Shown here piece after piece: positions 1 through 5,833 of a stretch of DNA of 9,274 nucleotides. The notes under the pieces are model-generated. The model was not told the origin of the DNA. It made no database searches and saw nothing but the letters and a program-made list of their open reading frames with translations. Numbering within the stretch: the stretch's first letter is position 1; every line of letters starts with the position of its first letter. The DNA lies in contig CAMOEE010000095.1 of the NCBI GenBank assembly GCA_946611835.1, positions 1 to 9,274 of the forward strand. Reading direction: 5' to 3'. Position numbers and translations under genes: made by a program. The stretch is from an uncultured Treponema sp. (lineage in GTDB: Bacteria > Spirochaetota > Spirochaetia > Treponematales > Treponemataceae).

Positions 1-82
1 CGGCATCAACATTCCATATAACCGCGTGGATGTTTCGGTTCTTACTGACAAAACAGTTCCGGCCCTGTCGTTTAAGGAATAA
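1..82 (+). CDS. 3' end of an upstream gene, probably an MscS-type mechanosensitive channel (partial)
   Basis: The frame starting at base 2 is open from the window edge to a TAA at 80-82 and encodes 26 residues, beginning GINIPYNRVDVSVL and ending LSFKE. The pattern G-I-x-I-P-Y/F-x-x-x-D-V resembles the very C-terminus of small-conductance mechanosensitive channels, where the cytoplasmic vestibule ends in a G-I-x-I/F-P-Y/F-P-Q-x-D-V strand. MscS channels sit in the inner membrane and release solutes on hypo-osmotic shock. Only this tail is visible, so the family call rests on about 14 residues and is tentative. That a coding region ends here is better supported, because a hairpin follows directly. 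Confidence 0.55.
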   Translation, partial: GINIPYNRVDVSVLTDKTVPALSFKE

Positions 83-91
83 AAAAAATGT

Positions 92-111
92 GAGGGGAAA
101 GCCTTCCCCTC
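92..111 (+). terminator. GC-rich hairpin after the upstream gene, candidate terminator
   Basis: GAGGGGAA (92-99) pairs perfectly with TTCCCCTC (104-111) across a 4-nt loop, 9 nt after the stop codon of the upstream gene. No T-run follows on the + strand. An A-run (81-88) precedes the stem, so the classical stem-plus-U-tract layout exists only for transcripts read from the - strand. It may terminate + transcription without a U-tract, protect the mRNA 3' end, or act on antisense transcription. Confidence 0.5.
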
Positions 112-200
112 GCTCCAATACCACTCACTTTTGTATCAAAAAATGCACATTTTACGCCATAAATGCCAAAAACTGTACAGATTTTAAATAATTCGCTCTG

Positions 201-206
201 TATAAT
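201..206 (+). promoter_or_regulatory. Consensus -10 box for the MATE gene
   Basis: TATAAT at 201-206 matches the sigma-70 -10 consensus exactly. No convincing -35 box is found 16-18 bp upstream (177-184 reads roughly acagattt), although the upstream DNA is A/T-rich. Transcription would be expected to start near 212-214, only 7-9 nt before the ATG at 221. A perfect 8-bp palindrome CTGTACAG (173-180) lies where a -35-region operator would be, but it is too short to call with confidence. Confidence 0.5.
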
Positions 207-220
207 GTCTTCCGAAAATT

Positions 221-1594
221 ATGACAGAAAAACTTTTTTCTAAGAAAGACCTTCATCGTCTTATTTTGCCGCTCGTTCTAGAGCAGTTTTTAGCAATGAC
301 CATCGGTGCCTGTGACACGGTTATGGTCTCTTCTGTTGGCGAGGCTGGCGTTTCGGGCGTTTCTTTGATTGATCAGCTCACACAACTTTTCATCCAACTT
401 TTTGCAGCCTTTGCCACTGGTGGTGCCGTCGTTTCAAGCCAGTATCTTGGCCACAAATCTGATGAACAGGCAAGAAGGGCCGCCCGTCAACTTTTGAACA
501 TCTCGGGTCTTGTCGCAATCTTGATTATTGCAATCTGTCTCCCTCTCCGAAAGCAAATTTTCACACTGATTTATGGAGGAGCCGGCGAAGATGTCATGCG
601 AAATGCCCTTGTTTATTTCGTCTGGATCTTGCTCTCTCTCCCCTTCCTTGCAGTTTACAATTCCTGTGCGGCTCTTTACCGCTCCATGGGAAACAGCAAG
701 GTTTCCCTCAAAGTCAGCCTGGTAATGAATATCACCAATATAGCCGGGAACGCAATCTTGATTTACGGAGCAAAAATCGGCGTTGCCGGCGCAGGTATCG
801 CAACCCTTGCAAGCCGAATCGTCGCCGCCTGCACGATGATTTATCTACTTGCCCGACCTTCCGCAAAATACAAAGGCCGGATTTATCTCGAAAAACTCTG
901 GAAATTTGAGCTTCGCTTTGACATGATCCGGAAAATTCTTAAAGTCGCAATTCCAAGCGGAATCGAGAATTCTGTCTTCCATATCGGAAAAATTCTGGTC
1001 TATTCCTTCATGTCAGGCTTTGGCCTTGCCGCAATCGCAGCCAACGCAATCACTAACACAATCGCAAGTTTCTCAAACATTCCGTCCCAGGCAATCGGTC
1101 TGGCGAGCGTCACCGTAATCGGTCAGTGTATCGGTGCGGGCGAAAAAGAACAGGCTAAATCTTACGGCAAAAAAATGATGAAAGAAGCCTACATCGGAAT
1201 GTTCTGCGTGGCAACCTTCATCTTCCTTACCTGCCCCTTCCTGGTTCGTGCTTTCAATCTCTCCGACGAAGCCCGTCTTCTTGCAACCGGCGTTATCAGA
1301 ACCTGTATGGTAGCTAACATCTTCTTCTGGCCCATGTCTTTCACGATGCCCAACATTCTCCGAGCTTCCGGAGACGCAAAATACACCATGGTGGTCTCGA
1401 ACATCAGCATGTGGCTTTTCCGTGTTCTCTTCAGCTTCTTAATCTCAAAATATCTTCTCTACAAATTCCCGGAGAACACACATCTTGCCCTCTACGGAAT
1501 CTGGTTCGGCATGTACATCGACTGGGTATTCCGCGGCCTCTGCTTTGGACTACGCTTCCACAGAAACCGATGGTTAGAGAAAAAAGTGATTTAA
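221..1594 (+). CDS. MATE family efflux transporter
   Basis: An inner-membrane multidrug and toxin extrusion protein of 457 aa, the usual length for the family, which normally has 12 transmembrane helices in two homologous halves. It opens with the typical cytoplasmic stretch KKDLHRLILPLVLEQ (8-22), then D32 in helix 1 and the conserved SSQYLG block (72-77). The matching block in the second half is VIGQCIGAG (299-307), showing the internal pseudo-repeat. IPSQAIGLA (287-295) and RASGDAKYTMVVS (381-393) are further family blocks. MATE proteins export cationic drugs or metabolites using Na+ or H+ gradients; the substrate here cannot be read from the sequence. The ATG at 221 fits the family N-terminus, yet nothing resembling a Shine-Dalgarno lies in 207-220, and the -10 box at 201-206 implies a nearly leaderless mRNA. 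The next gene has its own promoter, so this looks monocistronic. Confidence 0.93.
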   Translation: MTEKLFSKKDLHRLILPLVLEQFLAMTIGACDTVMVSSVGEAGVSGVSLIDQLTQLFIQLFAAFATGGAVVSSQYLGHKSDEQARRAARQLLNISGLVAILIIAICLPLRKQIFTLIYGGAGEDVMRNALVYFVWILLSLPFLAVYNSCAALYRSMGNSKVSLKVSLVMNITNIAGNAILIYGAKIGVAGAGIATLASRIVAACTMIYLLARPSAKYKGRIYLEKLWKFELRFDMIRKILKVAIPSGIENSVFHIGKILVYSFMSGFGLAAIAANAITNTIASFSNIPSQAIGLASVTVIGQCIGAGEKEQAKSYGKKMMKEAYIGMFCVATFIFLTCPFLVRAFNLSDEARLLATGVIRTCMVANIFFWPMSFTMPNILRASGDAKYTMVVSNISMWLFRVLFSFLISKYLLYKFPENTHLALYGIWFGMYIDWVFRGLCFGLRFHRNRWLEKKVI

Positions 1595-1626
1595 CCGCCA
1601 CTCCCAGTGAGTCCCTAAGAAGGTCA

Positions 1627-1655
1627 TTTAAATTTTCTTAAGCCTGTGTTACAAT
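1627..1655 (+). promoter_or_regulatory. Extended -10 promoter for the lipoprotein operon
   Basis: A -35-like TTTAAA (1627-1632, 4 of 6 matches) is followed after 17 bp by TACAAT (1650-1655, 5 of 6) with an upstream TG one base away (TG-T-TACAAT, 1647-1655). The start point would be near 1662, giving a leader of about 37 nt that carries AGGAGG. A second possible -10, TATAAA, lies at 1660-1665. Confidence 0.5.
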
Positions 1656-1682
1656 CTTCTATAAATCGTGTTTTAGTTTTAT

Positions 1683-1688
1683 AGGAGG
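1683..1688 (+). promoter_or_regulatory. Shine-Dalgarno that decides the LpoB-like start
   Basis: AGGAGG at 1683-1688 is a full-strength ribosome binding site. It lies 1 nt from the upstream ATG at 1690, which is too close, and 10 nt from the ATG at 1699, which is acceptable. Starting at 1699 also gives a standard MKK lipoprotein leader. Confidence 0.7.
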
Positions 1689-1698
1689 CATGATAAAA

Positions 1699-2298
1699 AT
1701 GAAGAAAATTGCATTGGTTATTTCCGCACTTGCGGCACTTTCTCTGGTGTCTTGTGGCTCAACAAAAGTTGACCGTTATGAAGCAGGTGCTGATGTAAAA
1801 GACCTTTCAGGCTACTGGAACGAAAACGACATCAAACAGGTTTGCGAAGAGCTTATTTCCGGCTGCATTGCTTCTCCCCGCGTCTCAGGTTTCAAAACTG
1901 CTAACGGTCGTGATCCGGTCGCAATCGTCGGTAAAATCTCTAACAAATCAAGCGAGCACATCGATACAGCAATGGTAGCAAAACGCTTCCAGACAGCAAT
2001 CATCAACAGCGGAGTAATGGAATTCGTTGCGGACAGCGAGCAGAGGCTTGAACTTCGAGCCGAAAAAGCTGAGCAGGCTGAAAATTCTTACGAGACAGCA
2101 AAATCAATCGGGAACGAACTTGCGGCAGACTTCATGCTTCAGGGAACCGTTCTTTCTCATGTTGACGAAGAAGGCCGCGAATCAGTCCGCACTTATCAGG
2201 TTGACGCTCAGCTGATTGATATCGAATCAAATAAAATTCTCTGGCAAGGCGAAAAAACAATAAGCAAGTATATCAAGAGGGCATCAAAGAAACTGTAA
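1699..2298 (+). CDS. LpoB-like penicillin-binding protein activator, lipoprotein
   Basis: A 199-aa lipoprotein from the start at 1699 (an in-frame ATG at 1690 would add MIK). The leader MKKIALVISALAALSLVSC has lipobox L-V-S-C with Cys19 as the lipidation site. The mature part carries blocks typical of LpoB/COG3417: the DLSGYWNENDI region just after the N-terminus, PVAIVGKISNKSSEHIDT in the middle, then ETAKSIGNELAADFMLQGTV and the strand pair YQVDAQLIDIESNKILWQGEK near the end. In enterobacteria LpoB is an outer-membrane lipoprotein that reaches through peptidoglycan to activate PBP1B; in spirochaetes the partner is not established, so the PBP role here is by family only. It is the first gene of a run of three lipoprotein genes and ends just before the disrupted 5' region of the next. 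Confidence 0.85.
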   Translation: MKKIALVISALAALSLVSCGSTKVDRYEAGADVKDLSGYWNENDIKQVCEELISGCIASPRVSGFKTANGRDPVAIVGKISNKSSEHIDTAMVAKRFQTAIINSGVMEFVADSEQRLELRAEKAEQAENSYETAKSIGNELAADFMLQGTVLSHVDEEGRESVRTYQVDAQLIDIESNKILWQGEKTISKYIKRASKKL

Positions 2299-2306
2299 GA
2301 ACAGTA

Positions 2307-3983
2307 ATGACAAATGCGTCTTTTTCGCTGATACAAAAACATGCTCTCAGCACGAACATGCCACTAGAATCCACGGTTGTGCGCTTTGGAAATTGGACTC
2401 GCTTCGCTCGCCCGCACAAAGTGGATTCGTGGCATAACCGTGCTTACGCATGTTTTTACTCAACTATAATCAGATATTTGTCCTTCCTGTTTCTTCTATC
2501 TTCAATAGGCATAGGTCTAATCTCCTGCGGGTCCACTATGTCGCTTCCTGAATATCTGGGAAGCCTGGACTCGGGGGATTACACGACCTGCACAAATTTC
2601 ATCGACGAAAAGAATGCCGAAAAGTCTAATCCTGACAGAATCCGCGATAATTTTGATGCTGCAATGATTAAGCATTATCAAAAAGACTATGATTCTTCCT
2701 TAAAAATCATGAATCAGACTGACCGGCTCATGGACGATGCCGTCACAGAAAGCCTCACTAGAGGTTTTGCCTCAACTTTTATCAACGACAATGCTGCCGA
2801 ATACAAAGGCAGTCCTTACGAATACATTTACATTAACATTTTCAACGCCCTCAATTATTACAACAAGGGCGATATAGAAGAAGCCGCCGTTGAAGTCCGC
2901 CGTCTCAACGAAAAACAGCGAAAATACCTTAACAAATACGGCGAGTGGGTCAAAAACGATGATCCGAAAGTCGAAATTTCCAGCACTTACAAAATGCTCT
3001 CCCTCGACACCAATAGCGTTTACCAGAACACACCCAAAAAAGCGACAGAAGCCGACATCTTCCGGGACTCGGCGACCGCCCGCTACCTGAGCATCGTCTT
3101 TGCAATGATGGACGACAGCGTAAACAACAGCTGGAACATAAATGCTGACACAAGAACTTTCAAGGCATTAAATCCCGCCTTTGATATAGACTCACTTTCA
3201 AATATTTCTGACGGAAAAGGCCGCCTCGACATTCTGGCATTTTCAGGCTTAATCGGCAGACGGGGCGAAAGGCGAATCATAATAGGCCCCTTCCCGGGAA
3301 TTCAGTTTCCTACAAAAGACCATTTCGTCTATATTCCTCCCTTTGATTTGGAATTCGTCTACCCGGAATTCCCGGCTCCACAAGAAATTCACAAGCCTTA
3401 TGTCGCACCTGTGATTGGCTGGGGACCATCTTTTACGATTTATCCTGGCAAAAACGAAATCTTGCCAATGTCGCCAAATTCAGTTGATTCAATAAAAATC
3501 ATTTTTGAAGACGGAAATTCTCTTCCCCAAAAAGAAGTTTCACTTTCTCTTCTTGAAGATTTTAACTACGCTGTTCGTCAGGATGTAAATACAAAAGCCC
3601 TGAATGCATATTCCCGCAGTGTAAAAAGAAGCATGGTCAAAAAATTCACGGCTGTGGCTGGAGCTACGGCAAGCCTTTTAATGGCCGAAAATGCTATTCG
3701 CAAGCAGGAAAATATCCTCACTGTCGGACTTTATGCCGGAGCTTATCTGAGTGCGGCAAAGGCAATCGATCAGGTAGACAAGACGGAGACCGCTGACATA
3801 AGGCAGGTTTATGCCCTTCCGGCACAGGCTTTCGCTGGCGGAATAGAGCTTACCCCCGGCAAGTATTCATTCAAAGTGCAATTTTTATCCAAAAATGGTA
3901 ATATCATAAAAGAAGAATTTTACAAAGATGTTGAAGTAAAATACGGGAAAACAACTTTGGTGGAGGCCTCATGTCAAAAATAA
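2307..3983 (+). CDS. COG3014-like TPR-containing lipoprotein, with palindrome-interrupted leader
   Basis: The ATG at 2307 gives 558 aa, but the lipobox L-I-S-C places the lipidated cysteine at residue 74, far beyond a normal leader. Residues 10-54 are encoded almost entirely by a palindromic element (2335-2457). If these are omitted, MTNASFSLI joins IIRYLSF and makes a normal leader of about 28 residues before the Cys, so this ATG is plausibly the ancestral start. A TTG at 2478 is the only ordinary start candidate between the element and the Cys, and it has no Shine-Dalgarno. The mature protein has TPR-like helix pairs at about 115-147 and 170-203 (for example ALNYYNKGDIEEAAVEVRRL). It then has a GKGRLDILAFSGL segment and, further on, a basic VRQDVNTKALNAY segment, which together resemble COG3014 proteins. 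No biochemical function is known to me. It overlaps the next gene by 13 nt, indicating an operon. Confidence 0.8.
   Translation: MTNASFSLIQKHALSTNMPLESTVVRFGNWTRFARPHKVDSWHNRAYACFYSTIIRYLSFLFLLSSIGIGLISCGSTMSLPEYLGSLDSGDYTTCTNFIDEKNAEKSNPDRIRDNFDAAMIKHYQKDYDSSLKIMNQTDRLMDDAVTESLTRGFASTFINDNAAEYKGSPYEYIYINIFNALNYYNKGDIEEAAVEVRRLNEKQRKYLNKYGEWVKNDDPKVEISSTYKMLSLDTNSVYQNTPKKATEADIFRDSATARYLSIVFAMMDDSVNNSWNINADTRTFKALNPAFDIDSLSNISDGKGRLDILAFSGLIGRRGERRIIIGPFPGIQFPTKDHFVYIPPFDLEFVYPEFPAPQEIHKPYVAPVIGWGPSFTIYPGKNEILPMSPNSVDSIKIIFEDGNSLPQKEVSLSLLEDFNYAVRQDVNTKALNAYSRSVKRSMVKKFTAVAGATASLLMAENAIRKQENILTVGLYAGAYLSAAKAIDQVDKTETADIRQVYALPAQAFAGGIELTPGKYSFKVQFLSKNGNIIKEEFYKDVEVKYGKTTLVEASCQK
2335..2457. 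repeat. 123-bp nested palindromic element inside the lipoprotein 5' region
   Basis: Arms pair in five blocks from outside in: AAAAACATGC (2335-2344) with GCATGTTTTT (2448-2457); GCACG (2350-2354) with CGTGC (2439-2443); ATGCCAC (2358-2364) with GTGGCAT (2429-2435); GAATCCAC (2367-2374) with GTGGATTC (2421-2428); and TTGTGCG (2377-2383) with CGCACAA (2413-2419). That is 37 base pairs separated only by small loops and a 2-nt bulge, with a 29-nt apical loop containing TCGCTTCGCTCG. CTGAT (2328-2332) and ATCAG (2469-2473) could extend it outward. The whole element is open in the frame of the lipoprotein gene. It resembles a MITE/REP-type or Rickettsia-palindromic-element-type unit in form; no family is identified. 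Confidence 0.85.
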
Positions 3984-5062
3984 GATTTTCAGTCAAAAAT
4001 CCGGCAGTAAAAACTCTGGCAGGATTATTTTTGCTTTTTCTTGCATCCTGCGCCTCAACCGATAATGCGGCTAAGTCTTCTAAAAGTGCCAAAAACGCCC
4101 CAGACTGGTTCTTCGGAGAATCAGCAGCTTATCCAAAATCAGCTTATCTTACAGGAATCGGTTCCGCGCCCGAAAAACGCTCTGCTGAAATCGACGCCAT
4201 TAACGAGCTTGTCTCGGTTTTCGGTCAAAAAATCACTTCAGCTTCAAGTGCCTCCCGCCGCATGGAAATGGCTCAAAGCAAGGGATTGGTCGCAAGTTCA
4301 GATTCTTCTTCCCTCGACCAGAGCATTTTGCGAGAAGTCAGTCAGGATGATGTAATCGCCGTCGAAATTCCAGAATTCTTTGAGGCAAAAAACGAAGGAA
4401 AATGGTACGCACTGGCAGTGATGAGCCGCGAAAAGGGAAGCCAGATTTATTCCGCCATGATTGCTAAAAATCAAAATGAAATCGACTCAATCGTAAAAGA
4501 AATTTCCTCAAGCAAAGAGCAAAACACCATGCTCAATTATTCCCGCCTTGATTTCGCAGAGGAAGTCGCAAAAGTCAATGAGGGTTATCTTAAACGGCTG
4601 TCGGTCTTAAACCCGACATCAGCAAAAAAATTTGATTCAAATTACACGCCGGTTCAGATTCATAAATTAAAGGCGGATATGGCTGCTAAAATCCCGGTTT
4701 GTGTTTGGGTCAGCGAAGATTCTGACGGAAGAATCGCAAAGGCCTTTCAGGAAGTCATGTCTTCTTTTGGTTTCAACACGACCCTTGGCTCAAACGAGCG
4801 GTATGTAATTTCATGCAAAAATCATTTTACCCAGGGAGAAAGTGCCAACGGAAAAACTCAGTTCTGTGAGTATGTTGCTGAATGTGCGCTTACAGACACT
4901 TTTTCTGGTGAAACTCTCGTTCCGCTCAGCATCACAGGCCGTGAAGGCTCCCCAACCTACAATAATGCAGAAGTCAGGGCAAAACAAAAGATTTCTGCTA
5001 AAATAAAATCTGACTTCGCCGGTAATTTCCAGAAATATCTCGGAGATTTTTCGGCATTTTAG
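3971..5062 (+). CDS. LPP20 family lipoprotein
   Basis: A 363-aa protein with leader MSKIRFSVKNPAVKTLAGLF leading to lipobox L-A-S-C (Cys27), so it should be exported by Sec and lipid-anchored. After a Ser/Lys-rich linker comes PDWFF (44-48) and then YLTGIGSAPEKRSAEIDAIN (59-78), followed by ELVSVFGQKI. This is the W...Y-x-x-G-x-G...A-x-x-x-A pattern of the LPP20 domain, in which an amphipathic helix follows the G-x-G turn. The C-terminal half (from about residue 225, IPVCVWV onwards) is a second alpha/beta-like region that I do not assign to a family. A GGAGG (3962-3966) sits 4 nt before the ATG inside the end of the preceding gene, and the 13-nt overlap implies translational coupling. LPP20 proteins are envelope lipoproteins with varied roles; the exact job here is unknown. 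Confidence 0.82.
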   Translation: MSKIRFSVKNPAVKTLAGLFLLFLASCASTDNAAKSSKSAKNAPDWFFGESAAYPKSAYLTGIGSAPEKRSAEIDAINELVSVFGQKITSASSASRRMEMAQSKGLVASSDSSSLDQSILREVSQDDVIAVEIPEFFEAKNEGKWYALAVMSREKGSQIYSAMIAKNQNEIDSIVKEISSSKEQNTMLNYSRLDFAEEVAKVNEGYLKRLSVLNPTSAKKFDSNYTPVQIHKLKADMAAKIPVCVWVSEDSDGRIAKAFQEVMSSFGFNTTLGSNERYVISCKNHFTQGESANGKTQFCEYVAECALTDTFSGETLVPLSITGREGSPTYNNAEVRAKQKISAKIKSDFAGNFQKYLGDFSAF

Positions 5063-5095
5063 TCATTTTAAAAAATTCAAAATCAGGAAGAATTC

Positions 5096-5833
5096 ATGCC
5101 AAACGAAAACAATGAAAAAAAAGTGCTGATAACAGGCAGCTCAGGCGGAATCGGCCGGGCAATAGCTCTGGCAGTAGCAAAAGAAGGCTACGAAATCGTC
5201 GCTCACTACAATAACGGCAAGGAAAAGGCCGAGTCGCTAAAAGCCGAGATTGAAGCCGCTGGTGGAAAATGCACATTGATTCAGTTCAATATTTCTGACA
5301 GAGAAGACTGCCGTACAAAGCTCGAACAATGGAGCGAAGGAAACGGTGCTTTCTGGGGAATCGTCCTTAATGCGGGAATCTGCCGGGACAACGCTTTCCC
5401 AGCCCTCTCAGACGAAAACTGGGACGATGTTCTCCACACAAATCTCGACGGCTTTTACAATGTACTTAAACCCCTCGTAATGCCTTTGTGCCGCAAAAAA
5501 CGTGGCCGAATCATCACAATTTCAAGCGTTTCCGGCGTAATGGGAAACCGCGGTCAGGTCAACTACAGTGCAAGCAAGGCCGGCATTATCGGAGCCACAA
5601 AAGCCCTGGCTGTAGAACTTGCCAGCCGAAAAATCACCGTAAACTGCATCGCACCAGGATTCATCGAAACAGAAATGATTAAAGATGCCCCTGTAGAGCA
5701 CATTTTGCCTACAATCCCAATGGGGCGGGCAGGAAAGCCGGAAGAAGTCGCTTCTCTGGCAGTATATTTGCTCAGCGAAGGAGCAAGCTACATCACAAGG
5801 CAGGTAATCTCTGTCAACGGAGGAATTATTTAA
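5096..5833 (+). CDS. fabG: 3-oxoacyl-ACP reductase, aryl-polyene-type ketoreductase (SDR family)
   Basis: A cytoplasmic short-chain dehydrogenase/reductase of 245 aa, the usual FabG length, expected to reduce 3-ketoacyl-ACP to 3-hydroxyacyl-ACP with NAD(P)H. Visible features are the nucleotide-binding TGSSGGIG (13-20), NAG (92-94), N116, S144, Y157 and K161 (the Y-x-x-x-K pair) and PG at 187-188. The usual Arg of TGxSRGIG, which helps NADPH binding in FabG, is Gly17 here. The blocks NAGICRDNAFPALS, GNRGQVNYSASKAGIIGATK and YITRQVISVNGG match, from memory, the ketoreductase (ApeQ-type) of aryl-polyene clusters more closely than housekeeping FabG. AGGAAG (5085-5090) lies 5 nt before the ATG. 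A 33-nt gap separates it from the lipoprotein gene upstream, with no clear promoter or terminator in it, so read-through is possible. The stop overlaps the ketosynthase start (TAATG). Confidence 0.9.
   Translation: MPNENNEKKVLITGSSGGIGRAIALAVAKEGYEIVAHYNNGKEKAESLKAEIEAAGGKCTLIQFNISDREDCRTKLEQWSEGNGAFWGIVLNAGICRDNAFPALSDENWDDVLHTNLDGFYNVLKPLVMPLCRKKRGRIITISSVSGVMGNRGQVNYSASKAGIIGATKALAVELASRKITVNCIAPGFIETEMIKDAPVEHILPTIPMGRAGKPEEVASLAVYLLSEGASYITRQVISVNGGII

Noticed and set aside
161..175. 15-nt identity (AAATGCCAAAAACTG) between the MATE upstream region and 7274-7288, and an 11-nt match (CCATAAATGCC) between 157-167 and 7868-7878 upstream of fabV
   Set aside because: The first partner lies inside a coding region, both are A-rich, and matches of this size are near what a window this long gives by chance. 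Neither occupies the same position relative to a promoter.
173..180. CTGTACAG as an SOS/LexA-type operator
   Set aside because: It is an 8-bp palindrome without the spaced CTGT-N8-ACAG layout and occurs once; too short to support a regulator call.
1613..1641. Possible terminator stem (TAAGAA with TTCTTA) after the MATE gene
   Set aside because: Only six A/T-rich pairs with a long loop, overlapping the predicted -35 region of the next promoter; not distinguishable from chance.
2335..2457. Small RNA or riboswitch in the lipoprotein leader
   Set aside because: The structure is a long self-complementary stem without the conserved unpaired cores of known riboswitches, and no promoter or terminator frames it; a palindromic repeat element fits better.
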